A stretch of 64,000 bases of DNA from Bdellovibrionia bacterium (lineage in GTDB: Bacteria; Bdellovibrionota; Bdellovibrionia; Bdellovibrionales; JAUICD01). This document shows positions 19,188 to 27,120 of this stretch, one piece after another. The DNA is taken from assembly GCA_030427965.1 (NCBI GenBank), contig JAUICD010000002.1, positions 1 to 64,000 on the forward strand, given 5' to 3'. Numbering within the stretch: position 1 is the stretch's first letter; every line of letters starts with the position of its first letter. The position numbers and the translations under genes are program-made. A model generated the notes under the pieces. The model saw only the letters and a program-made list of their open reading frames with translations. It was not told where the DNA came from and did not search any database.

Positions 19188-19742
19188 TTAACAGCCTGCT
19201 TCACAGTTACATGTATCTTTCTCTTCTTTTTTTATTGATTCAGAATACTCAATAAAGATATATCGAACCCCCGATTCTTCTTCTCCATCAGCCCATCTAA
19301 AACTGTATTCAATTTGATTGATTCGATTTTTTCTAACCCAGAGAGTTTGAGAAGCATCTTTTGATGTGTGTGCATCAAATTGATTTTTCTTACAAGTGTT
19401 CCAAAAACACTCTCTCCAGTCATCGGTTGTGTCATTGTAAACGTCGGAATCTGTAATATATGAACGTCCACTTTTAGGTATAATTTCTAAACTTTTTTTA
19501 GGATGGGTAACAGTTTGTTTATATCGATTAATAGAACCATCACATTGGGTTTCATTGACCCATTGATATGTGCGTTCAATTTGCACATTATAAGGGGAAT
19601 CTATGTTGTCAGCACTTTTGGGTATTTGTTCCCACCGACTTCCACCACGACTATTGTTTCCACCGGAATTGATTTCATCGACAACTTCAGCACATCCAAT
19701 GAATGTAATAGACAAGACTGTTAAAAGGATTTGAATTTTCAT
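19188..19742 (-). CDS. Predicted lipoprotein, unknown function
   Basis: 184 residues. The N-terminus MKIQILLTVLSITFIGCAEV has a lipobox (FIGC). The rest contains a low-complexity segment (NSGGNNSRGGS) and then strands with conserved-looking tryptophans. A cysteine pair (ECFWNTCKK) and a C-terminal CNCEAGC suggest disulphides in the periplasm. GGAGG lies 6 bases before the ATG. It is 14 bases downstream of the winged-helix regulator gene, so it is probably the third gene of one minus-strand operon. Confidence 0.75.
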   Translation of the reverse strand: MKIQILLTVLSITFIGCAEVVDEINSGGNNSRGGSRWEQIPKSADNIDSPYNVQIERTYQWVNETQCDGSINRYKQTVTHPKKSLEIIPKSGRSYITDSDVYNDTTDDWRECFWNTCKKNQFDAHTSKDASQTLWVRKNRINQIEYSFRWADGEEESGVRYIFIEYSESIKKEEKDTCNCEAGC

Positions 19743-19756
19743 GTGATACCTCCCAA

Positions 19757-20059
19757 TTAGTTAAATTTCAAGAGCGCTTGTATTTGCTCTAGATATTCTT
19801 TTAGGTGTTCTCGTCCGTTGGGTGTACATTCATAGGTCGTACGAGGTTTTCTATTTACAAACTCTTTTTCCATTTTAATAAGTCCCCCTTCTTCAAGTTT
19901 TTTCATATGAGAAGAAAGATTTCCTTTTGTCAGTTGCATGGCTTCAATGAGATCTGTAAACGCGATTGGTTCATTGGAGTTAGCAAGAACACCCATAATA
20001 CTTAAGCGAACCTTATCTGCTAGAAGTGGGTGAAAAGAAAGAATCTTATCCACGTACAA
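19757..20059 (-). CDS. Winged-helix transcriptional regulator (ArsR/MarR-like fold)
   Basis: 100 residues, a single winged-helix domain. It begins DKILSFHPLLADKVRLSIMG and the recognition region is FTDLIEAMQLTKGNLSSHMKK. The wing is KMEKEFVNRKPRTTYECTPN and a C-terminal helix, EHLKEYLEQIQAL, is probably for dimerisation. This layout is close to the small winged-helix family of PF13601 type. It has no metal-binding cysteines. Its start overlaps the end of the preceding membrane protein gene by 14 bases, so regulator and membrane protein are co-translated. The palindromes at 20748-20768 upstream of the operon are its likely target. Confidence 0.82.
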   Translation of the reverse strand: MYVDKILSFHPLLADKVRLSIMGVLANSNEPIAFTDLIEAMQLTKGNLSSHMKKLEEGGLIKMEKEFVNRKPRTTYECTPNGREHLKEYLEQIQALLKFN

Positions 20060-20720
20060 GTTCTTTCTTTTTTAAATGAATCATCGATACAACTGTGAAA
20101 ATAAGAAACAGTCCAATTGGAAAGGTAACAGATGTCCATTTCAATAAAATTGCAATCACACTTAGTCCAAAGGTCGAAAAACCGAATAGATTGCGATAAA
20201 TTTCAGGAAGCACAAAAAATCGAGATTGAAATAGATGATCTGCAGTACAGACAAGCATTGCGGCAACAAGATATTCTGGGACACCAATCAAAATAATTCC
20301 CGAACAGAGAAAGAATTTTAATGCAATATCAGATAAGTAGCTTCCAAAATTGAGATAAGAGAGGTTTCGAGAAATATAAACTCGAATAGACTCTCCGTCT
20401 TGTCTGGCCTTGACCCAAACAGTGATGTACACAATGAATAGACATAGAGTGAGACCGGAGGCCACAAAGAGAACAATTGGTGTACGTAGTTCTGTATTGT
20501 TTTTACTAAGTATGAGAAGTTGAGAGAGCAGACCTTCGGTTATCAGTTCGACTAGAATAATAAGTCCTGCTAATAAAATTGATGCTCGTTGTAGAAATCT
20601 CATTGCAGCAAAAGTAGAGCTTAAGATTTTCTCATTTTTGATTCGATCAATAGAGGCAAGATTTCGTTGCATATCAGAAAGATTTTTTAAGGCGTCTTCG
20701 ATTTGATTTTTGTCGTCCAT
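20046..20720 (-). CDS. Integral membrane protein, partner of winged-helix regulator
   Basis: 224 residues. A charged, possibly coiled-coil N-terminus (residues 1-40) is followed by about five hydrophobic helices. These include ASILLAGLIILVELI, PIVLFVASGLTLCLFIVYIT, LKFFLCSGIILIGVPEYLVA and FPIGLFLIFTVVSMI. I recognise no family. It is the first gene of a three-gene minus-strand operon (membrane protein, regulator, lipoprotein). The pairing of a small winged-helix protein with a membrane protein resembles systems in which the membrane protein senses a signal or holds the regulator inactive; that is inference. Start ATG at 20720. Confidence 0.72.
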   Translation of the reverse strand: MDDKNQIEDALKNLSDMQRNLASIDRIKNEKILSSTFAAMRFLQRASILLAGLIILVELITEGLLSQLLILSKNNTELRTPIVLFVASGLTLCLFIVYITVWVKARQDGESIRVYISRNLSYLNFGSYLSDIALKFFLCSGIILIGVPEYLVAAMLVCTADHLFQSRFFVLPEIYRNLFGFSTFGLSVIAILLKWTSVTFPIGLFLIFTVVSMIHLKKKELVRG

Positions 20721-20914
20721 AAGAATTCCTTGTTTGAACCCTCTTCGGTTTGTAATACAAACTAGTTTACATTAATTTTGAATTATCTCAAAATAAGCCA
20801 AGACCAAAATGGTAAGTTATTGAAATTACATCAATGATCCGGATTTAGACTCTATTGTGATCAATAGTGATAAGCGTTCAATATCGGAAGCTGTTGCTGT
20901 TTTGGGTTTCTGTT
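20721..20914. other. Non-coding gap upstream of the minus-strand operon
   Basis: No credible gene in either strand. It holds the palindromic operator at 20748-20768 and a CTATTG/CAATAG stem around 20852-20867. It is AT-rich and directly adjoins the giant inverted repeat at 20915. Confidence 0.6.
20748..20768. promoter_or_regulatory. Overlapping palindromes, candidate operator of the 20720-19188 operon
   Basis: GTTTGTAATACAAAC (20748-20762) is a perfect 7-1-7 palindrome; it runs into AAACTAGTTT (20759-20768), a perfect 10-base palindrome. They lie 28-48 bases before the start of the operon that encodes a winged-helix regulator, in the region where its promoter must be. Autoregulation is a reasonable reading. 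Confidence 0.5.
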
Positions 20915-21119
20915 AGAAACTGGCCTACAACAGTGTTGGCATAAAATTTCGCCTAAGTTCTCAAATACTTAAAAACTCTTTAAAAACGAGTTCCTCAAGT
21001 GCAGTGCTCACAGGGTGAGCGCTGCTGGCTTGAGGACTGTCTGAGCTTTTTAGAGAGTTTTTAAGTATTTGAGAAGTCTGTGGTTATCAAAGACCAACAC
21101 TGTTATAGGCCTGTTTGAA
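20915..21119. repeat. Giant imperfect inverted repeat (hairpin) downstream of mfd
   Basis: Three nested pairs of complementary arms span about 205 bases. Outer: AAACTGGCCTACAACAGTGT against a match ending near 21116, 21 of 23 positions. Middle: TTCTCAAATACTTAAAAACT at 20958, 27 of 28 positions against 21048-21075. Inner: CCTCAAG/CTTGAGG, with GCAGTGCTCA pairing to TGAGCGCTGC and a CAGGG loop near 21011-21015. It begins 4 bases after the mfd stop. It may act as a terminator in both directions, a structured RNA or a small mobile element. Confidence 0.75.
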
Positions 21120-21123
21120 AACG

Positions 21124-24100
21124 TTATTTCAAAGATTGTAAATGGATGAGTTCTTCATATATGGCAGTCCATTCAGAGGTATCCAGGCGCACGATCAATC
21201 GGTTGTCTGGAGCGAGTTGATATTTTTTTGTATTTTGCATAGTAAGTTCGATCACCTTTTCAGGAGCCACACGAGTTTTTTCTGAAAACGTAAGCGAGAG
21301 GTTTTTGGGTCCTGTACTCAAATCTCGAATTCCCAATTCTCTACAGAAGAATCGAATGACCATTACACCAAATAGGTTCATCACCTCATCTGGTGGTTTG
21401 CCAAATTGGTCACGCATATCGTCCTCAATTTTATCAATCTCTTCAACGGCACGAATTTTAGAAAGTCGTCGGTAGTAAGCAAGCCGAACCCGAACGTCTG
21501 GCATGTATTGATCAGGAATAAGTGCTCGGATCTGAATATTGATATCTGGTTCGATGTGATCATCTGTTGGTTCACCACGTGCGTGACGAATGGCCTCATC
21601 TAAAAGTTCAAGATAGAGTTCATACCCGACAGCTTCAATGTGTCCAGATTGAGCATCTCCGAGTAAATTTCCAGCACCTCTAAGCTCAAGATCATGTTGT
21701 GCAATATGAATCCCCGCTCCTAAGTCAGAGTATTCTTGAAGAATCTTTAAGCGGTCCTGAGCAAGTGGATCTAGTAAACCTGACTTTGGAAGTAGAAGAT
21801 AACAATAAGCACGTTCATTGGAGCGACCAATACGTCCTCTGAGTTGATAGAGTTGGCTCAGTCCGTACTGATCTGCTCTGTCTACAATCATTGTATTCGC
21901 GCGACTTATGTCAATTCCAGATTCAATAATTGTCGTGCAAACAAGAATATCAAATTCATGGTTGTAAAAAGCCAGCATGGCTTTCTCAAGTTCTTTCTCC
22001 CCCATTTGACCGTGTGCTACGATAATTCGAGCATCTGGGACAATTTCTTTAAGTTGAGTAGCTTCTTCATAGATACTTCGGACACGATTGTGCACATAGT
22101 AGATCTGTCCACCCCTCTGAATCTCACTTGTGATTGCTTTTTTTAAAGTTTCAGGATCAAACTTACATAGGAAGGTTCGCGTTGGAAGTCGATCTTGTGG
22201 TGGGGTGTTTATAAGACTCAGATCACGAATTCCCATAAAACTCATATTCAAAGTTCTTGGAATTGGAGTGGCAGACATTGAAATGGTATCCGCCTCGGCC
22301 TTCAGGCGCCTTAACTTCTCTTTCTGTGAAACTCCAAAACGTTGTTCTTCATCAATAATAAGAAGGCCAAGGTTTTTAAACTGGAGATCTTTTGAAAGCA
22401 ATCGGTGTGTCCCAATCACAATGTCCACTTTTCCTTCTTTGAGTTTTTGAATTGTATCCTTTGCATTTTTTGTTGATGTAAACCGAGAGAGATTTCGGAT
22501 TTCAATAGGCCACTTGGAAAATCGCTTATCAAATGTTTCTTGATGTTGAAATGCGAGAATTGTCGTTGGTACTAGAATCGCAACCTGACGACCTGCCTGC
22601 ACAGCTCTAAATGCAGCTCTTAGAGCTACCTCGGTTTTTCCAAATCCGACATCTCCACAAATCAATCGATCCATGGGTTCTTGTTTTGACATATCAACCA
22701 TGATGTCGTTAATGGCTTTTAATTGATCATTGGTTTCATCGTATGGAAAATAAGCTTCAAATTCACGAAACTCTTCGTTGGGTTCGGGATAAGGTTCTCT
22801 GGTGACACTTTTTCTTTTGGCATAAAGTTCAAGAAGATCATTTGCAATATCACGCAGATGAGCTTTGACTTTTACTTTTGTTTTTTCCCACTGTGTGCCT
22901 CCAAGTTTATCAAGTGTCACGGCCCCTGAAAATTTTTGGAGTTGCCCGATCCTATAGACGGGTAAATAAAGTTTATCGTCATCTCGATACTTGATTTGCA
23001 AAAACTCGGACTCAGATCCAGCAAGAGACATGATCTTAAGTCCCTCATATACTCCAACACCATGATCAATATGGACAACACGATCTCCAGGGTTGAGCTC
23101 TGCGAAAGAAAGGTTTTCAGATTGTGTTGTGAGTTCTGAGGTCTGCGATCTTCGTACTGAACGTTTCTTCTTACCGAAAAAATCTTCTTCACGAATGAAG
23201 GTTAAATTTTCTTGAGGGATTCGGACGCTCTCGCTCAAAGGTCGTGGAATAATATATATGGAGGATTCTTCACTATCTAAAGACCAAAGCCAATCGGAGT
23301 TTTTGCCATCAAGAATTGAAGAAGGTATGTCACGAACATTCAAAAAACTTTTTAGACGTTGAGCTTGAGAGTCTGTATGAGCAGATATGATAACAGTTTC
23401 ATCTTGATGGACCCACTCTTTGAGTCGAGATAAGTCATTGAGTTCACCTTTTTCGTTGGTTTCAAATGGCTTAATCGCCACGCTTTTGTAATTCACAAGC
23501 TGTTCTTCGTCTGTTCCAACATGAACTTTAGAAAACTGAAATTCTTTCGTGCTTTTCTTGGTATTGAGATTTTCTTTACTTTCATAGAGGTCACCGATTT
23601 TTGGATGCAGAGAAACTGAAAATGAAGTTGTTCTTTCATCCTCTAAATTTTTAAAGAACTGTTCATTTGTTCTTTCAATTTCAATCGGATCAATAGTCCA
23701 AATGAGATAAGGGTTTTTCAAAAAATCAAGGGGTTGAGATGGTGTTTCGTAAAAATCTGAAATCAAATAGTCAATCCCATGAAAAAACTTACCTAGGTAA
23801 ACATCGTGTAAAATTCCTTCGACTTGTGAGCTTGGAATTTTACGATTCTTAAAATCTTGTCTCAATCGTTGGCTTGCAAGCGCGCGTGAGTCGTCGTTCA
23901 TTGTAATTTCACGACACGGAATTATATCAATAGAATTTGTAACGTCAGTGGAGCGTTGGGTTTCTGCATGAAAAATACGAATGGAGTCAACAGTGTCCCC
24001 AAAGAGTTCAATTCGTACAGGTTGATTTGTTGTCGGAGGGAAGACATCTAAAATACCTCCACGGAGCGCAAATTGTCCGACATCTTCAACTTGAGGGGAT

Positions 24101-24585
24101 GCAAAATATCCCATGTCAGATAGCATCCGACCAATTCGATCGGGGAGCTCATCTCCTGGGGAAAGTGAAAAAGAAAGGCTCTTGTAGATATCTAACGGAA
24201 TGGTTTTTTGTAAGAAAGCCTGGAGGTTACCTACAAAGATTTCACCACCTTTGGCATTTCTAAATCCATATAGGGCGCGCAGTCGATCACTGATAGATCG
24301 AATATTTGGATAAAGCCCAGAATAGGGTGAAATATCAAATGATCCGATTTCATAAACATTTTTTTCATGACCAAAAAACTCAAGATCATCGACAAAGTCT
24401 GCAACACTGTTGCTATCTGGAAAGATAACAACATGCGAAAACCTCTGAAACTCTTTAAGGGAAAGAGTTCTAAAGAGTTTTGCAATAACAGAAGGAGCCG
24501 TTGTTCCAATGATTTGTATTGGGCTTTTTTGAGAATCCAACTCATTTCGTAGTAATTGATTGATTCGAGAATCGAAGGTTTTCAT
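21124..24585 (-). CDS. mfd: Transcription-repair coupling factor Mfd
   Basis: 1153 residues, full length. The N-terminal UvrB-like module recruits UvrA. The RNA polymerase interaction domain is seen as LNPGDRVVHIDHGVGVYEGL at about residue 495. The translocase motor has Walker A GDVGFGKTEVALRAAF and the DEEQ box in LLIIDEEQRFGVSQ, plus IVAHGQMGEKELEKAMLAF and RADQYGLSQLYQLRGRIGRS. Mfd removes RNA polymerase stalled at lesions and directs excision repair. The ATG at 24585 is the first in frame. The gene is monocistronic and followed by the giant hairpin at 20915-21119. Confidence 0.98.
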   Translation of the reverse strand: MKTFDSRINQLLRNELDSQKSPIQIIGTTAPSVIAKLFRTLSLKEFQRFSHVVIFPDSNSVADFVDDLEFFGHEKNVYEIGSFDISPYSGLYPNIRSISDRLRALYGFRNAKGGEIFVGNLQAFLQKTIPLDIYKSLSFSLSPGDELPDRIGRMLSDMGYFASPQVEDVGQFALRGGILDVFPPTTNQPVRIELFGDTVDSIRIFHAETQRSTDVTNSIDIIPCREITMNDDSRALASQRLRQDFKNRKIPSSQVEGILHDVYLGKFFHGIDYLISDFYETPSQPLDFLKNPYLIWTIDPIEIERTNEQFFKNLEDERTTSFSVSLHPKIGDLYESKENLNTKKSTKEFQFSKVHVGTDEEQLVNYKSVAIKPFETNEKGELNDLSRLKEWVHQDETVIISAHTDSQAQRLKSFLNVRDIPSSILDGKNSDWLWSLDSEESSIYIIPRPLSESVRIPQENLTFIREEDFFGKKKRSVRRSQTSELTTQSENLSFAELNPGDRVVHIDHGVGVYEGLKIMSLAGSESEFLQIKYRDDDKLYLPVYRIGQLQKFSGAVTLDKLGGTQWEKTKVKVKAHLRDIANDLLELYAKRKSVTREPYPEPNEEFREFEAYFPYDETNDQLKAINDIMVDMSKQEPMDRLICGDVGFGKTEVALRAAFRAVQAGRQVAILVPTTILAFQHQETFDKRFSKWPIEIRNLSRFTSTKNAKDTIQKLKEGKVDIVIGTHRLLSKDLQFKNLGLLIIDEEQRFGVSQKEKLRRLKAEADTISMSATPIPRTLNMSFMGIRDLSLINTPPQDRLPTRTFLCKFDPETLKKAITSEIQRGGQIYYVHNRVRSIYEEATQLKEIVPDARIIVAHGQMGEKELEKAMLAFYNHEFDILVCTTIIESGIDISRANTMIVDRADQYGLSQLYQLRGRIGRSNERAYCYLLLPKSGLLDPLAQDRLKILQEYSDLGAGIHIAQHDLELRGAGNLLGDAQSGHIEAVGYELYLELLDEAIRHARGEPTDDHIEPDINIQIRALIPDQYMPDVRVRLAYYRRLSKIRAVEEIDKIEDDMRDQFGKPPDEVMNLFGVMVIRFFCRELGIRDLSTGPKNLSLTFSEKTRVAPEKVIELTMQNTKKYQLAPDNRLIVRLDTSEWTAIYEELIHLQSLK

Positions 24586-24679
24586 GAAGCGGCATTTATA
24601 GACGATTTCTCAGAAAAATTAAGTAAATAATGCGAAGCAAAAGCATTCGTGATTTCATTTCCAAACAGCTCAAATTACC

Positions 24680-24708
24680 TTGGATTTGGCGACTCCCCTT
24701 TGTATAAA
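24680..24708 (+). promoter_or_regulatory. Promoter of the nuo operon
   Basis: TTGGAT at 24680-24685 and TATAAA at 24703-24708 are separated by 17 bases, a standard sigma-70 layout. The expected start, near 24714, gives a leader of about 38 bases before the GTG of nuoA. It lies in the divergent gap to mfd. Confidence 0.65.
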
Positions 24709-24752
24709 TAGGGTAATAAATTTCGTCTTGTGTCATCTTTGAGGAGGCTCGG

Positions 24753-25124
24753 GTGCTAGATCAGCTTGTGCCAGTCATGATTTTGTTTGTTGTCACCGTG
24801 GTTTTTGCTGGTGGGTTGATATTTTTAACTGCAATTGTTGGGCAGAAAGCAAAAAAATCTGAAGTGAAGCTTATGCCATATGAGTGTGGTCTTCCTGGGC
24901 AAGAATCAGGTTCTACAAAAATCCCTGTGAAATTTTATCTAACAGCTATTTCATTTATTCTTTTTGATTTGGAAGTTGTCTTTCTTTATCCGTGGACATT
25001 GGTTTTTGCTGAAAATGTCCAAGCGCTTGGTGGTCCTTTGCTGATTTCAATGGGCTTTTTTATGGGTATTTTAATTTATGGACTGATTTACGAGTGGCGC
25101 GTTGGCGGATTGGAGTGGGACTAA
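24753..25124 (+). CDS. nuoA: NADH-quinone oxidoreductase subunit A
   Basis: 123 residues with three membrane helices. The conserved loop YECGLPGQESGSTKIPVKFY and the segment FILFDLEVVFLYPW identify NuoA/NDH-1 subunit 3, a membrane-arm subunit next to the quinone channel. The GTG start at 24753 has GGAGG 6 bases before it. It is the first gene of a seven-gene membrane-arm operon that goes straight to nuoH, leaving out the nuoB, C and D genes that usually follow nuoA. Confidence 0.95.
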   Translation: MLDQLVPVMILFVVTVVFAGGLIFLTAIVGQKAKKSEVKLMPYECGLPGQESGSTKIPVKFYLTAISFILFDLEVVFLYPWTLVFAENVQALGGPLLISMGFFMGILIYGLIYEWRVGGLEWD

Positions 25125-25126
25125 TA

Positions 25127-26290
25127 ATGGGAAGTGATTTAGTCGAAGTTTCAATAAATACAATAAAAATGCTCGCGATATTTTTGATGATGATCCAAGC
25201 TGTGCCTATGCTTGTTTGGGTTGAAAGGCGTGGATCCGCATTTATCCAAAGGCGTTTTGGTCCAAATCGTGTTGGACCCCTTGGTTTGTTTCAGCTTTTA
25301 GCAGATGCTGTAAAATTTATTTTTAAAGAAAACTTTGTTCCTAAAAATGCGGTGAAATTTCTCTATCTTGCAGCTCCTGTTTTGGCACTTATCCCAGCCG
25401 CTCTTACGTTTACTGCAATTCCTCTGTCCACCCCCGTTGAAGTGGCGTCATTTGAATTGTTTGGTCAGTCGTGGGGTCCTTATGTATTTCAATTCCGTGG
25501 ATTTGAAATGAACATCGGAATTATTTATATACTTGGTGTTGGATCACTTGGGGTATATGGGCTTTTAATTGCGGGCTGGGCGTCAGGCAACAAGTACTCA
25601 CTGCTTGGAGCTATTCGCGCAAGTGCGCAAATGATCAGCTATGAACTCGCACTTGGGTTGTCCATTGTTGGAATCTTAATGATCTATGGAACATTTGATC
25701 TTGTTGAACTTATTGGCTCACAGACAGGACACCTGCAGTTTTCTTTTTCTGGAAAAGAGTATCATGTTGGCTTTCTTCCCAATTGGGGGATTTTCTTTCA
25801 ACCACTAGGGGCTCTTCTTTTTCTTGTGTCTGCATTTGCTGAGAGCAACAGGCTGCCATTTGATTTGCCTGAAGCAGAGGCCGAATTGGTGGCAGGGTTT
25901 CACACAGAGTACGGCGGGTTTAAAATGCTTGTATTTTTTATGGGTGAATACGGTCACATGATGGTTGCAAGTGCTCTTTTTGCCATTTTCTACCTTGGTG
26001 GGTATCACATTCCGTTTGTTAGCGTGGACTCTGTTAAAGAATTTTTCTTGAGCACAGAGATGTTTGGAACCTCAACGCTTGCAAGTTTGATGACGGCCCT
26101 TGTTTTTCATCTTTCACTTTTATTTAAAGTGATTTTTCTTCTTTGGGTGTTTGTTTGGGTGAGGTGGACGCTTCCAAGGTTTAAATATGACCGATTGATG
26201 AGCCTGGGTTGGAAAACAATGCTTCCATGGGCACTTGTTAACACAATTGTAACGGCGTTGTTTATATATTATTCGAAAGTGAGTGGTTGA
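25127..26290 (+). CDS. nuoH: NADH-quinone oxidoreductase subunit H
   Basis: 387 residues, about eight membrane helices. The signatures VWVERRGSAFIQRRFGPNRV and GPLGLFQLLADAVKFIFKEN, with AFAESNRLPFDLPEAEAELV, define NuoH (ND1), which forms the quinone-binding cavity. I place the start at ATG 25127, two bases after the nuoA stop, because the longer reading from GTG 25094 runs through the nuoA end and adds no family residues. Its stop overlaps the nuoJ ATG by 1 base. Confidence 0.96.
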   Translation: MGSDLVEVSINTIKMLAIFLMMIQAVPMLVWVERRGSAFIQRRFGPNRVGPLGLFQLLADAVKFIFKENFVPKNAVKFLYLAAPVLALIPAALTFTAIPLSTPVEVASFELFGQSWGPYVFQFRGFEMNIGIIYILGVGSLGVYGLLIAGWASGNKYSLLGAIRASAQMISYELALGLSIVGILMIYGTFDLVELIGSQTGHLQFSFSGKEYHVGFLPNWGIFFQPLGALLFLVSAFAESNRLPFDLPEAEAELVAGFHTEYGGFKMLVFFMGEYGHMMVASALFAIFYLGGYHIPFVSVDSVKEFFLSTEMFGTSTLASLMTALVFHLSLLFKVIFLLWVFVWVRWTLPRFKYDRLMSLGWKTMLPWALVNTIVTALFIYYSKVSG

Positions 26291-26811
26291 TGAGCTTGAT
26301 TGATATCACATTTTACATTTTGGCACTGACAACTTTTTTTGCAGGGGTTGCTGTTATAGCCATTCCAAATCCCGTTTATTCTGCGCTTTGTTTGGCAATA
26401 ACAATGATTGGAGTTGCGGGTCTTTTCTTTACTTTGGAGGCCTACTTTATAGCAGGCGTTCAACTGATCGTTTATGCCGGAGCTGTGGTTATTATGTTTG
26501 TCATGGTACTCATGCTTTTTGATTTAAAGCATGAGAAAAAAGCCTTTTCTAAAGGACTTTTTTCTATGATTTTAAAAATTGGTAGTTCGGCAGTTGTTTT
26601 GGCATCGATTTTTTCAGCAATTTATTTAACAATTTCTGCAAAGCCACGACTTGAAGAGGTCAACACGGATGCAATTGTCGCTGCAAAGGGCCTTGCCCTT
26701 CAACTCTTTACCAAAAACGTATTTGCATTTGAAGTGATAGGAATTCTATTGCTTGTTGTTTTGGTCGGGGCCATTGCCCTTGCTAAGGGTAAGGGTGGCA
26801 CACATGCTTGA
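26290..26811 (+). CDS. nuoJ: NADH-quinone oxidoreductase subunit J
   Basis: 173 residues. Five membrane helices are predicted. PVYSALCLAITMIGVAGLFF and LEAYFIAGVQLIVYAGAVVI with MFVMVLMLFDL are NuoJ (ND6) landmarks. It belongs to the proton-pumping membrane arm. The start ATG at 26290 overlaps the nuoH stop by 1 base; a TTG 3 bases earlier is in frame. It overlaps nuoK by 8 bases. Confidence 0.94.
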   Translation: MSLIDITFYILALTTFFAGVAVIAIPNPVYSALCLAITMIGVAGLFFTLEAYFIAGVQLIVYAGAVVIMFVMVLMLFDLKHEKKAFSKGLFSMILKIGSSAVVLASIFSAIYLTISAKPRLEEVNTDAIVAAKGLALQLFTKNVFAFEVIGILLLVVLVGAIALAKGKGGTHA

Positions 26812-27118
26812 ACTGGAAGTTGGACTTTCTCACTATCTTGTGCTTTCGGCTGCACTTTTTATTGTGGGCATTATGGGTGTTTTAATTCGTAAAAACACAA
26901 TTGTTATTTTGATGTCGATTGAGCTTATGTTAAATGCAGTCAACATTACGTTTGTTGCCTTTAGTCGCTTTTTGAACAATATGGATGGACAAATTTCAGT
27001 GTTTTTTGTGATGGCAGTAGCTGCTGCTGAGGCAGCTATTGGGCTGGCAATTGCAGTTGCAGTGTTCAAGAGATTTCATGGGATCAACATTCGATTTTTT
27101 GAGAATTTAAAAGGGTGA
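26804..27118 (+). CDS. nuoK: NADH-quinone oxidoreductase subunit K
   Basis: 104 residues, three helices, the normal NuoK (ND4L) size. The family core GVLIRKNTIVILMSIELMLN, with its conserved glutamate in MSIELMLNAVN, and AAAEAAIGLAIAVAVF are present. The ATG at 26804 is preceded by AAGGGTGG; starting there removes a non-homologous leader that lies inside nuoJ. It overlaps nuoJ by 8 bases and its stop is just before nuoL. Confidence 0.95.
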   Translation: MLELEVGLSHYLVLSAALFIVGIMGVLIRKNTIVILMSIELMLNAVNITFVAFSRFLNNMDGQISVFFVMAVAAAEAAIGLAIAVAVFKRFHGINIRFFENLKG

Positions 27119-27120
27119 TT

